Of a stretch of 64,000 nucleotides of DNA, positions 29,107 through 38,700 are shown one piece after another. The position numbers were made by a program, and so were the translations under genes. The notes beneath the pieces were generated by a model that worked only from the letters and a program-made list of their open reading frames with translations, ran no database searches and was not told the origin of the DNA. The stretch's first letter is position 1. Each line of letters begins with the position of its first letter. Source of the stretch: Bradyrhizobium cosmicum (GTDB taxonomy: Bacteria; Pseudomonadota; Alphaproteobacteria; Rhizobiales; Xanthobacteraceae); the NCBI RefSeq assembly GCF_007290395.2, contig NZ_CP041656.2, positions 806,001-870,000 of the forward strand, read 5' to 3'.

Positions 29107-29778
29107 ATGAACGCTCCTTCGACCCATCTCGTCATTGCCGATGATCATCCCCTGTTCCGTGACGCATTGCGGCAGGCGGTGGCGGGCGTCCTGCCCTCGG
29201 CCAGGATCGACGAGGCCGGATCGTTCGAGGATCTGACCAGGCTGCTGGAACAGACATCCGACGTCGATCTGATCCTGCTCGACCTCTCGATGCCCGGTAT
29301 CTCCGGCTTTTCCGGCCTGATCTATCTGCGCGCGCAATATCCCGCGATCCCGGTGGTGATCGTCTCGGCCTCCGACGACGGCGCCACGATCCGCCGTTCG
29401 CTCGACTTCGGCGCCTCCGGTTTCATCCCGAAGCGATACGGCGTCGAGACGTTGCGCGACGCCATTCTCAAGGTCATGGAGGGTGACGTCTGGGTTCCCG
29501 CCGACATCGACCTGACCGCGGCCGCCGACCCGGATATGACACGCCTGCGCGACCGCCTGGTCACGCTGACGCCGCAGCAGGTTCGGGTCCTGATGATGCT
29601 GTCGGAAGGACTGCTCAACAAGCAGATCGCCTATGAGCTCGGCGTCTCCGAGGCCACCATCAAGGCGCATGTCTCGGCGATCCTGCAAAAGCTCGGCGTC
29701 GAGAGCCGGACGCAGGCCGTGATTGCCGCGGCGAAGATCGCGGGCGGCCAGTGGAGGCAGGGCACCCCGACGGGGTGA
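29107..29778 (+). CDS. Orphan NarL/FixJ-family response regulator
   Basis: A 223-residue regulator. The receiver has the Asp pair in VIADDHPLF and phosphoacceptor Asp59 (LILLDLSMPG). A LuxR-type helix-turn-helix covers about residues 152-212 (LTPQQVRVLMMLSEGLLNKQ, IAYELGVSEATIKAHVSAIL). No histidine kinase is adjacent. It converges on the large winged-helix regulator with a 5-nt gap between stops. Confidence 0.9.
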   Translation: MNAPSTHLVIADDHPLFRDALRQAVAGVLPSARIDEAGSFEDLTRLLEQTSDVDLILLDLSMPGISGFSGLIYLRAQYPAIPVVIVSASDDGATIRRSLDFGASGFIPKRYGVETLRDAILKVMEGDVWVPADIDLTAAADPDMTRLRDRLVTLTPQQVRVLMMLSEGLLNKQIAYELGVSEATIKAHVSAILQKLGVESRTQAVIAAAKIAGGQWRQGTPTG

Positions 29779-29783
29779 GCCTG

Positions 29784-32624
29784 CTACAGCGTCGTCAGGA
29801 GCGCATCGGCGTCCCTGATATCTTCCGTCTCGGAGCCCGCAGCGAAACCGTCGCGCGTCGATTGGAGCAATAGCCTTGCCTCCTGGTGGCGACGCCGGAC
29901 GACGAGAAGCTGCGCCAGATCGATGGCCGCCCGCAATTCCCACGCTTTCGCCCCCTTCGTGCGGCTGAGTTCAACTGCCTGCATCAGGCAGGCCTCGGCC
30001 TCCTCGATCCGCGGCAGCGGCTGGTGCGACAGGACCCTGCCCTTCATGCGCAGCAGTTCCGGCATGTAGAGGTGATCGCCGCTTTGCTCGACGAGGCGGA
30101 TGGCATCGTCGATCAGGCCTGCGCCCTGCTCGATCTGGCCGATTGCCAACAGGCCTTGGACCAGCGCGATGTTGAACGTCGTGGTAAGCAGCTCGTAGCC
30201 CGCATCATGGAGCTCGCGCAGGCAGGCCCTGATCGTCTCGACGCCATCGGTGGCATTTCCCCGTTGGATCGCGATCTCGCCTTTGACGCCGCGACCGACC
30301 GCGAGATAGGGGCCCATCGAACGCGAATTGGCATGCGCGATGAAACGGTCGATGTTCGTTTCGGCGCCGTCGAGGTCGCCGCTCCAGAGATCGATCGAAA
30401 CCGCCCAGATCAGCGCGATGCAGAGTGTGATCGGATGATCCATCTGCGCGGCTTCGTCGATGGTCTGACGCGCCAGCCGCCGTGCATCCGCGGGCCGGCC
30501 CTGTAGCCAGAGTTCGCGCGCGAGCGAGATGCCGGCGCGGTTGCGATGATCGAAGCCATGGACCGTGCTGATCCGTTCCGTGCCCGGCCCCCGCCAGGCG
30601 GTCTCCAGCATGGCCATCGCTTCGCGATGCTCGCCGGCCAGATGCAGCGACACGCCCAGCAGCGAATGAGCGAGGGCGATCGAGGCGGCATCGCCGAGCG
30701 TTTGGGCGACCACGAGACTCCGCTGGGCGTAACCGAGCGCGGCGTCGAACTGTCCCGTCCGCTCGTGAAAGATATGCATGCGGCCGAGCAACTGGAGCTG
30801 GTTCGGCGTATCGCCGCGCGCCTCGGCGATCGCAAGCGCCCTGCGCAACGCAGCACGCGCCGCCTCGCTGCCGCCGCGGGTGAACATCAAGGTCAGCCCG
30901 AGCGCAGCCTGGATGTGCATCTCCTCGGCGCTGCCGCGCGAGGACGGATCGATCGCAAGCAAGGCACGATCCGACCAGCGCCGGCATTCGATCAGCAGTG
31001 ACATCGCAAGGAAGATCGGGGCCGCGGCAGCGGCAAGCGCGATGCCGACGCCGATGTCGCCGTTTGCGCCAAAGCACCAGTCGAGCGCCGCGCGCACATT
31101 GTGAAGCGCGGAGAAGTGGACCGCGCGCTCGTCGGCGCTCGGCAGCGTCGCCCATGTCGTGCCGGCCTGTTCCAGCCAATGCCGGTAATAGGTCGCGTGG
31201 CGGGCGGCGAGTGCGGCGTCGAAAGGATCAATCTCGAGCAGATAGGCGCGCGTCGTGTCGAGCAGGCGGTAGCGCATCATGGCGCCGATCGGGCGCGGCG
31301 CAACCATCGACTTGGCGACGAGACCGTCGATGGCGTCGAACAGGCGGGAGCGGTCGACGCGGTCGTCAGGCACCACCTCGAGCGCGGCATCGATGGTGAA
31401 ATGACCGGCGAAAACCGCGAGCCGGCGCAGCACGAGCCGCTCGGTGTCGGACAGGAGGCTATAGCTCCAGTCCAGCGTCGCGTGCAGCGTCTTCTGCCGC
31501 GGCGGCGCGGTGCGTTGGCCCTGCCAAACCAGATTGAGGCGTTCGTCGAGCAGCGCCGCCGTCTGCTCCAGGCCGTAGGCTTCGACCCGGCCGGCGGCGA
31601 GCTCGATTGCCAGCGCCATGCCGTCGAGCTTGCGGCAGATGTTCGCGATGATCGCAGCATTTGCATCGTCGAGTACGATCTGCGCGCCGCCGGCCGTTGC
31701 ACGTTCGAGGAACAATTGCAGGGCTGGATAGGTCTGTGCCGACGCGGCTGTCATCCCGGTATCACCGGGCGGAACGGCAAGTGGCGCCAGCCGATACACC
31801 TGTTCGCCCTCGACGCGCAGAGCCTCGCGGCTCGTGGCGAGGATGTGGATGTGCGGTGCACCGTGAAAGATCTCGGCCGCCAGCGGTGCGGCGGCGCCGA
31901 TGACGTGCTCGCAATTGTCCAGGATCAGCAGCATCCGTTTGTCCCGGAGATGCGCAAGCAATGCGGGGAGGGGATCGTCGGTCTGCGCCGGCAGTCCCAG
32001 CATCAGCAGGATCGAGGTGATCACGAGATCGGGATCGCTGAGCGCGGCCAGATCAACGAAATGCGCGGCGTTGCAGAATGTTTCGAGCAGGTCGTGAGCG
32101 ATCGCCACCGCGACGGCGGTCTTGCCGACGCCGCCGGGGCCTGCGATCGTGACGAAGCGGGAGGCGATGAGCTTGTCCGAGATGGCGGCGATTGCTTCCT
32201 CGCGCCCGACCATCCGAAGCAGGCGGTTGGGAAGTTTTACCGGTGGCAAATCCCGGTATGGCGTCGCGCGCGGCTCTCCGGGACTCTCCGTTTTCACGAT
32301 CGGTGCGACGAAGCAATAGCCTCGGCCCGAGAGCGTGGTGATGTAGCGGGCGCCGTCCTTGCCGTCGCCGAGCGCCTTGCGCAGCGCGGCGACGTGGAAG
32401 CGCAAATTGGCTTCATCAACGGTGATGCCGGGCCACACCAGCGCCATCAGATCCCATTTGCTGACGACCGCGTTTGGCCGCGACATCAGCGCGATCAGCG
32501 TGTCGAAGGCTTTTGCGCCGAGCGGAAGCGCCACGCCGTCGCGCGTAACGAGCCGCTCATGCGGCATTACGGTGAACGGCCCGAACGATAAAGTTCCCGT
32601 CGCGATACTGGCCGGCTCGGTCAT
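29784..32624 (-). CDS. Winged-helix/NTPase/TPR transcriptional regulator (AfsR-like layout)
   Basis: A 946-residue regulator. Residues about 12-108 form an OmpR/PhoB-type winged helix (LRFHVAALRKALGDG, ITTLSGRGYCFV). A STAND-type NTPase follows with Walker A at 161-169 (AGPGGVGKT) and Walker B at 232-237 (LLILDN). The second half (about 480-930) is helical and TPR-like. Such proteins integrate a bound ligand or partner and nucleotide into DNA binding. It is divergent from the ohr operon, 194 nt apart, its probable target. Confidence 0.88.
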   Translation of the reverse strand: MTEPASIATGTLSFGPFTVMPHERLVTRDGVALPLGAKAFDTLIALMSRPNAVVSKWDLMALVWPGITVDEANLRFHVAALRKALGDGKDGARYITTLSGRGYCFVAPIVKTESPGEPRATPYRDLPPVKLPNRLLRMVGREEAIAAISDKLIASRFVTIAGPGGVGKTAVAVAIAHDLLETFCNAAHFVDLAALSDPDLVITSILLMLGLPAQTDDPLPALLAHLRDKRMLLILDNCEHVIGAAAPLAAEIFHGAPHIHILATSREALRVEGEQVYRLAPLAVPPGDTGMTAASAQTYPALQLFLERATAGGAQIVLDDANAAIIANICRKLDGMALAIELAAGRVEAYGLEQTAALLDERLNLVWQGQRTAPPRQKTLHATLDWSYSLLSDTERLVLRRLAVFAGHFTIDAALEVVPDDRVDRSRLFDAIDGLVAKSMVAPRPIGAMMRYRLLDTTRAYLLEIDPFDAALAARHATYYRHWLEQAGTTWATLPSADERAVHFSALHNVRAALDWCFGANGDIGVGIALAAAAAPIFLAMSLLIECRRWSDRALLAIDPSSRGSAEEMHIQAALGLTLMFTRGGSEAARAALRRALAIAEARGDTPNQLQLLGRMHIFHERTGQFDAALGYAQRSLVVAQTLGDAASIALAHSLLGVSLHLAGEHREAMAMLETAWRGPGTERISTVHGFDHRNRAGISLARELWLQGRPADARRLARQTIDEAAQMDHPITLCIALIWAVSIDLWSGDLDGAETNIDRFIAHANSRSMGPYLAVGRGVKGEIAIQRGNATDGVETIRACLRELHDAGYELLTTTFNIALVQGLLAIGQIEQGAGLIDDAIRLVEQSGDHLYMPELLRMKGRVLSHQPLPRIEEAEACLMQAVELSRTKGAKAWELRAAIDLAQLLVVRRRHQEARLLLQSTRDGFAAGSETEDIRDADALLTTL

Positions 32625-32739
32625 GGTGAAATCTGATCCCTTCGAACCGACCGGATAGCCAGATGGCGACGATCGGGCAAGTCCGCCCTATCGGCATCTG
32701 ACCGCGCATGCAGGCCTCGTGAGGCAAGCGCGTGGCGAC

Positions 32740-32773
32740 CTCACAATTTCTCACAAGTCCAAACGGGTATGCT
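32740..32773 (+). promoter_or_regulatory. Tandem 10-bp direct repeat overlapping a possible ohr promoter
   Basis: CTCACAATTT (32740-32749) and CTCACAAGTC (32750-32759) are head-to-tail copies one helical turn apart. That is how OmpR/PhoB-type winged helices bind. A TATGCT at 32768-32773 could be the -10, placing the repeat over the -35 region of the ohr gene that starts at 32819. The whole 194-nt gap lies between the two divergent transcripts. Interpretation is inference. Confidence 0.45.
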
Positions 32774-32818
32774 CGGACAACCGCTGCTAGTCATTGCTTT
32801 GACGGCTAGGAGACGTTC

Positions 32819-33238
32819 ATGACCCAAGCGGCGAAAACACTTTACACGGCCAGGACCCACACCAGCGGCGGACGACACGACGGCATATCGCGCAGCTCCG
32901 ATGGCCGCCTCGACGTCAAGCTGTCGCCGCCGGGGGGCGCAGGCATCGGCACCAATCCCGAGCAATTGTTCGCGGCCGGCTGGTCGGCCTGCTTCGAAGG
33001 CGCGATGGAGATTGCCGCGCGCAAGCGGAAAATCGTGCTTCCGAGAAAAAGCGCGATCGATGCGGAAATCGATCTTCTCCTCGATGAGGGCAGCTTCGCT
33101 CTCCGGGCGCGCCTCAATGTCAGCCTGCCGGGGCTAGATCCCGAGGTCGCGCGCGGCATCATCGATGATGCCCACCGGACCTGTCCTTACTCCATCGCCG
33201 TGCGCGGCAATATCGACGTCACGGTCGCACTGATCTGA
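32819..33238 (+). CDS. ohr: Organic hydroperoxide resistance protein (Ohr)
   Basis: A 139-residue OsmC/Ohr-family thiol peroxidase that reduces organic hydroperoxides in the cytoplasm. Both redox cysteines are present: peroxidatic Cys58 (GWSACFEGA) and resolving Cys122 (HRTCPYSIAVRGN). Length and the TNPEQLFAAGWSACF motif fit Ohr rather than OsmC. No MarR-type ohrR is beside it. Instead the divergent winged-helix NTPase is the neighbour. First gene of a four-gene run. Confidence 0.93.
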   Translation: MTQAAKTLYTARTHTSGGRHDGISRSSDGRLDVKLSPPGGAGIGTNPEQLFAAGWSACFEGAMEIAARKRKIVLPRKSAIDAEIDLLLDEGSFALRARLNVSLPGLDPEVARGIIDDAHRTCPYSIAVRGNIDVTVALI

Positions 33239-33277
33239 CGCGCCACCAACGACCAACTACCAACGAGGTACACCAGC

Positions 33278-34306
33278 ATGAAGCAGATCATCGACCAGCA
33301 TCGCCGCAAATTCTTCGGCGTCGCCGCGGGAACCGTCGCTGTCGGTCTCGGCATCGTCGACTTCGCCCGCGCCGAGACGGAAGCGCCAAGGTCGTCGGTA
33401 TCGAATGCGTCGTTCGGCACGATCAAGCAGATCGACGCCGGTGTTCTCAACGTCGGCTATGCCGAGGCCGGCCCGTCAAACGGTCCCGTCGCGATCCTGC
33501 TGCATGGCTGGCCCTACGACATTCACGCCTTTGTCGATGTCGCGCCGATCCTCGCCAAGGCCGGCTATCGCGTGATCATTCCTTATCTGCGCGGTTACGG
33601 CTCGACGCTTTTCCTCTCCGGCGAGACGCTACGCAATGGCGAGCCCGCGGCCATGGCGGCGGACATCATCGCGCTGATGGACAAGCTCGACATCAAGAAG
33701 GCGGTCGTCGCCGGCTTCGACTGGGGCGCGCGCACCGCCGACATCATCGCGGCGCTATGGCCGGAGCGCTGCCGTGCGCTGGTCTCGGTCAGCGGCTATT
33801 TGATCTCCAGCCAGGCCGCGGGCAATGCGCCGCTGCCGCCATCGGCTGAGCTGCAATGGTGGTACCAGTTCTACTTCGCGACCGAGCGCGGCCGTGCCGG
33901 ATACGAGAAATACACACATGATTTCGCAAAGCTGATCTGGAAACTGGCTTCGCCGCAGTGGAAGTTCGACGACGCGACCTTCGGCCGCAGCGCAGCCGCA
34001 CTCGATAACAAGGACCATGTCGCGATCACGATCCACAATTACCGCTGGCGGCTCGGGCTCGCCAAGGGTGAAGCGAAATACGAAGAGCTTGAAAAGAAGC
34101 TTGCGGCAGCTCCAGTCATCAACGTCCCGACGATCACGATGGAAGGCGACGCCAACGGTGCGCCGCACCCCGACCCCAGCGCCTATGCCAAGAAGTTTTC
34201 TGGGCGGTACGAATTCCGGCTGATCACCGGCGGCGTCGGCCACAATTTGCCGCAGGAGGCACCGCAGGCCTTTGCCAAGGCTGTCATCGACGCCGACGGC
34301 GCTTGA
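33278..34306 (+). CDS. Tat-exported alpha/beta hydrolase (epoxide hydrolase-like)
   Basis: A 342-residue hydrolase. The N-terminus carries twin arginines at positions 9-10 (HRRKFFGVAAG) followed by a moderately hydrophobic core, ending near DFARAE, which fits a Tat signal. The core has LLHGWPYDIHAF for the oxyanion region, nucleophile Asp148 in VVAGFDWGAR, and His322 in GGVGHNLPQ. An Asp nucleophile is typical of epoxide hydrolases and haloalkane dehalogenases. The substrate is unknown. It lies 39 nt after ohr. Confidence 0.85.
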   Translation: MKQIIDQHRRKFFGVAAGTVAVGLGIVDFARAETEAPRSSVSNASFGTIKQIDAGVLNVGYAEAGPSNGPVAILLHGWPYDIHAFVDVAPILAKAGYRVIIPYLRGYGSTLFLSGETLRNGEPAAMAADIIALMDKLDIKKAVVAGFDWGARTADIIAALWPERCRALVSVSGYLISSQAAGNAPLPPSAELQWWYQFYFATERGRAGYEKYTHDFAKLIWKLASPQWKFDDATFGRSAAALDNKDHVAITIHNYRWRLGLAKGEAKYEELEKKLAAAPVINVPTITMEGDANGAPHPDPSAYAKKFSGRYEFRLITGGVGHNLPQEAPQAFAKAVIDADGA

Positions 34307-34377
34307 GTAATCGTCAGCCCCTCGGTCCGGCCGCGCTGGACCGAGGACATTCGTTAATCCCAGCCTGGTGAAAGATC

Positions 34378-34941
34378 ATGGCGTCGACTGAAACTGAAAA
34401 AGAAAGATCGTCGTTCCCGACGGTGATCGTGCTCGCTGCGATTCTGATTGTGGCTCTCCTGACATGCGTGCCGTATCTCGTCACGATCGCGCTTGCGGAG
34501 GCGGCGGTGGAGCGCGCGAACCCCGACGCGTCGCCGATCTTCGGTGTCACGATTCCGCCCGGCTACAAGCAGTGGGAGTTGATCGCGCCGGCCGAAGAGG
34601 CCGCGCCGCTCGACGAGCTTCGCGCTGTCGTCGGCAACCAGACCGCAATCGACGCCTATCAGGCCGGAAAGCTTCCGTTTCCCGACGGTACCATGCTGGT
34701 CAAGCGCGCCTGGAAGCGGAAGCAATCGCCGGAATTCGCATCCGCAACGATTCCGGGCGCTGCCACCACCGTGCAGGTGATGGTCAAGGATTCCAAAAAA
34801 TATGCCGCGACCGGCGGCTGGGGCTTCGGCCGTTTCATCAACGGCAAGCCGGTCGACGAAGCCCAGCACCGCACCTGCTGGGGCTGTCACGAAGCTCGTG
34901 CCAAGAGCCGGGATTACGTATTCACCCGGCTTGCGCCGTGA
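34378..34941 (+). CDS. Membrane-anchored cytochrome P460 family protein
   Basis: 187 residues. An N-terminal transmembrane anchor (about residues 14-38) precedes a periplasmic P460 domain (TIPPGYKQWELI, GTMLVKRAWKR, GGWGFGRFINGKPVD). The heme c site CWGCH is at residues 167-171. P460 cytochromes oxidise hydroxylamine or detoxify NO; family members lacking the Lys-heme cross-link act as peroxidases or cytochromes c'. Which applies cannot be told here. It starts 71 nt after the hydrolase. Confidence 0.85.
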   Translation: MASTETEKERSSFPTVIVLAAILIVALLTCVPYLVTIALAEAAVERANPDASPIFGVTIPPGYKQWELIAPAEEAAPLDELRAVVGNQTAIDAYQAGKLPFPDGTMLVKRAWKRKQSPEFASATIPGAATTVQVMVKDSKKYAATGGWGFGRFINGKPVDEAQHRTCWGCHEARAKSRDYVFTRLAP

Positions 34942-34958
34942 ACCCCCCGGAAACGATC

Positions 34959-35783
34959 GTGTCGAAGACCTGGTTCATCAGCGGCAGCTCGCGCGGACTC
35001 GGCCGCGCGCTCACGGAAGCCGCGCTCGCGGCGGGAAATCGTGTTGTCGCTTCCGCGCGCGACACGGTTCCGCTCGAACCCTTGCGTGAACGTTTCGGGG
35101 AGCGATTGCGGCTGACAAGACTCGACGTGACCGATGATGCCGCCGCGCAGGCCGCAATCGGTCTCGCCGTGGAGGCGTATGGCGACATCGATGTGGTCGT
35201 GAACAACGCCGGTTACGGCGAGCTCGGATCGGTCGAGGACACCGGCCTGGCGTCTTTTCGGCAGCAGATCGAGGTCAATCTGATCGGCACCATCATCGTC
35301 ACCAAGGCGGCGATCCCCGTGCTGCGTCGTCAGCGCCACGGCCATATCGTGCAGGTCTCGTCCGTTGGCGGACGGATCGGTGCTCCCGCCCGCGCCGCCT
35401 ATTCCGCGGCGAAATGGGGCGTCGAGGGCTTCTCGGAATCGCTGGCGCGCGAGATGGCGCTGATTGGCGTGCACGTGACGATTGTCGAGCCCGGCGGCTT
35501 CAGGACCGGCTTCGCGCAGACCGCGCACGCGGCCGGAGAGGGGCGTGCCGAGTATGATGCCGTCGTCGGCGCCGCTGTCAGGATGCAGCGAGACTACGAC
35601 GGCCGTCAGCCCGGCGACCCCGCGAAGGCGGCAGCAGTTCTCCTGAAGCTCGTCGGGATGGATCGGCCACCCTTGCGCATCGCGCTCGGCAGCGATGCCG
35701 TCAACGCCATCTCCGCGACTGACCGGCAACGCCTCGAAGAGCTCGAGAGCTGGCGCGCACTCAGCGTGTCGACGGACTACTGA
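34959..35783 (+). CDS. SDR-family oxidoreductase
   Basis: 274 residues from the GTG at 34959, giving the familiar start MSKTWFISGSSRGLGRAL. The nucleotide site is GSSRGLGR, NNAGYGE is present, and the catalytic Ser-Tyr-Lys set is shown by VSSVGG and AAYSAAKWG. A GTG at 34938 that overlaps the P460 stop (GTGA) is an alternative start and suggests coupling. It is a classical NAD(P)-dependent short-chain dehydrogenase. The substrate is unknown. It converges on the hybrid kinase. Confidence 0.9.
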   Translation: MSKTWFISGSSRGLGRALTEAALAAGNRVVASARDTVPLEPLRERFGERLRLTRLDVTDDAAAQAAIGLAVEAYGDIDVVVNNAGYGELGSVEDTGLASFRQQIEVNLIGTIIVTKAAIPVLRRQRHGHIVQVSSVGGRIGAPARAAYSAAKWGVEGFSESLAREMALIGVHVTIVEPGGFRTGFAQTAHAAGEGRAEYDAVVGAAVRMQRDYDGRQPGDPAKAAAVLLKLVGMDRPPLRIALGSDAVNAISATDRQRLEELESWRALSVSTDY

Positions 35784-35789
35784 AGCGTT

Positions 35790-38700
35790 TCACTCCGCCG
35801 CCACCATCTGCTGTGTGCGCCACTGTCCGAGGAGGGCGCGCAGCGACGCCGGCTTCACCGGCTTGTTGAGTACCGCGATCCTCTCGTCGCGCGCGGCGAC
35901 CTGAACGGCAGGGCTGCGATCGGCGGTGATCAGGATCGCGGGGATGGTGTCGCCGAAGCGGCGGCGGATGTCTCGGATCGCAGCGATGCCGTTGCCGCGG
36001 TCGAGATGATAGTCGACGAGCAGGCCGGTGACGCGGCGGCCGGCGGCCTCCATGGCAGCCATGGCGCCTTCGGGATCCGTGACCGCGATCACCTCGGCGT
36101 CCCAGGCTTTCATCAGCGTGCGCATGCCGTCGAGGATCGCGGCGTCGTTCTCGATGCAGACGATCAGGGCGCCCGAGATCGGCGTGCGCGCCAGCGGCGT
36201 CGCGCTGGTCACCGCGGCGGTGTGGGTGATCGCCTTTGCCGTCGGCACCGTCACCGAGAACACCGAGCCGCCGCCTGTATTGGAGTCGATGGCGATGCCG
36301 TGGTTGAGCACGCGCGCCAGCCGCTCGACGATCGACAACCCAAGCCCGAGCCCGCGTGCGATCCGCGCGCCCTGCTCCAGGCGGTGGAATTCCTTGAAGA
36401 TCTCGCCGCGCTTGACCAGGGGGATGCCGACGCCGGTGTCGTAGACGCAGATCTTGAGCGAGGGCCCTTGGCGGCGGCAGCCGACCAGCACGCGGCCGCG
36501 CGGGGTGTATTTGATCGCGTTGGAGATCAGGTTCTGAAGCAGGCGCCGCAGCAGCAGGCGATCGGACTCGACCGGCAGCGAGCAGGGCACGAAAGCGAGC
36601 TCCAGATTCTTGGCGCGCGCGATCGGTGCGAACTCGATCTCCAGCGATCGCATCAGATCGGCCATCTTGAAGCTCGAGATCGAGGTCGTCATCGCGCCGG
36701 CGTCGAGCCTGGAGATGTCGAGCAGCGCGCCGAGGATCTCCTCGATCGCCTGGAGCGATTCGTCGATGTTCTCGACCAGCCGTGTTTCCTCGCCGCTGTG
36801 CTGGCGCTCGACCAGGCTCGTGACGTAGAGCCGCGCCGCGTTCAGCGGCTGGAGAATGTCGTGGCTGGCGGCGGCGAGGAAGCGCGTCTTGGAGATGCTG
36901 GCGTCTTCCGCGGCGCTCTTGGCCAATGCGAGTTCGGAGTTCAGCCGCGTCAGCTCCTCGGTGCGGTCGCGCACGCGCTTTTCCAGAGTTGCGTTGGCGC
37001 GTTCCAGCGCTTCGGCCGCCTCGAAGGTGGGCGTAACGTCGGTGAAGGTAATGACGAAGCCGCTGCCGGGCATGCGGTTGGTGAGTACCTCGATCACCAT
37101 GTGGCGTTCCGGCAGGCGTTCGAGATAGGGCTCGCCCTCGGTGGTGTAGGCCGCGAGCCGCCGTTCGATCATCGCTTCGCGCCCGGCCGGATCATCCGGA
37201 TCGCTCACGCCCATGAATTCCAGGATCTCGCGCAAGGGCGTGCCGAACTGAATGAAATGCGGGGGCACGTTGAGGAGGTCGCCGAACTGCCGGTTGGAGC
37301 AGATCAGCTGCAGATCGGCGTCGAACACCGCGATGCCCTGCCGGACATGGTTGAGCGCGGTCTGGAGGATCTCGCGGTTGAAGTGCAGCGCTGCGTGAGA
37401 ATCGTCGAGCAGTTTCAGCGCGGCCTTGGCGGAGACAGTCCGCTTGCGCAGCAGCAGCGACATCACGAGGCGCGAGGACGCGGCCCCGATCGAGGAGGCA
37501 ATCAGGTGCTCGGCATGTTGCAGCAGCTCGAAATCGGCGGGTGCCCCGGGCTCGATCCGGACATTGCGCCGCGCGGAGAAGGCCTCGAACGAATGCCGCG
37601 CGCGGTCGGGCCCGAGATATTGCGCGACCGTGGTCTGGATGTCCTGCACCGTCACGGTGGTGCGCCAGCGCCGGAAGCTCGGCGAGATCGGCGCGAGCGT
37701 GTTGGGCACGAACAGATCGGCCTGCACCAGCTCGATCGATGATGGCCGGCGCGCCAGCGACAACAAGACATAGGTGAGGACATTGAGCGACAGCGACCAG
37801 ATCACGCCGTGCATCAGCGGCGGCAGATCGGCGCCGAACAGCGCCTGCGGCCGCAGTGCCTCGATCCCGAACGGGCCGTGCTGGAGCAGCAGGATGCCCG
37901 ACGTCGAGGAGTCCATGAAGCTCGGGATGAACAGCGTGTAGAGCCACACCGCGAAGCCGACGAGCATGCCGCCGATGGCGCCGCGCGCGGTCGCCCGCCG
38001 CCACAGCAGCCCGCCGAAGAAGCTCGGTGCAAGCTGCGCGATGGCGGCAAAGGAGAGCAGGCCGATCGCGGCAAGCTGGGTGTTGCCGAGCGCGCGGTAG
38101 TAGAAATAGGCCATCACCATGATGGCGAAGATCGCAAGCCGCCGCGAGCGCAGCAGGAAGTCGCTGAAATCGGCGCCGCCGGTGCGTCCCTCCGGCCGCC
38201 GCTGCAGCACCAGCGGCACGATGAGGTCGTTCGAGACCATGATGGAGAGCGCGACGCATTCGACGATCACCATCGCGGTCGCCGCCGACAGGCCGCCGAC
38301 GAACACGGCGACGCTCAGCAGGTCCGCGCCGCCTTCCATCGGCAGCGCCAGCACGTACATATCGGGATCCGCCGCGCCGAACGGAAAGCTGACCAGGCCG
38401 GCGATCGCGATCGGGATCACGAACAGGTTGATGGCAACGAGATAGAGCGGAAATAGCCAGCGCGCGCGGCCGACCTCGGCGTCGCTGGAATTCTCGACGA
38501 CGCTGACATGGAACTGGCGCGGCAGCAGCATGATCGCACACAGCGACAGCAGCGTCATCGTGAGGAAGTTGCCGATCGACGGCGAATAGTTGATGGCACG
38601 CACCGCCTCCGGCGTCTTCATCGCGCGCTCGATCAGCTCGTGCGGCGAGAACATCCAGAAGGTGACGAAGATGCCGGCGGCGAGGAAGGCGACCAGCTTG

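Noticed and set aside
36006-37742. A 578-codon plus-strand frame opposite the hybrid kinase
   Set aside because: Antisense shadow of kinase domains that are clearly recognisable on the minus strand.
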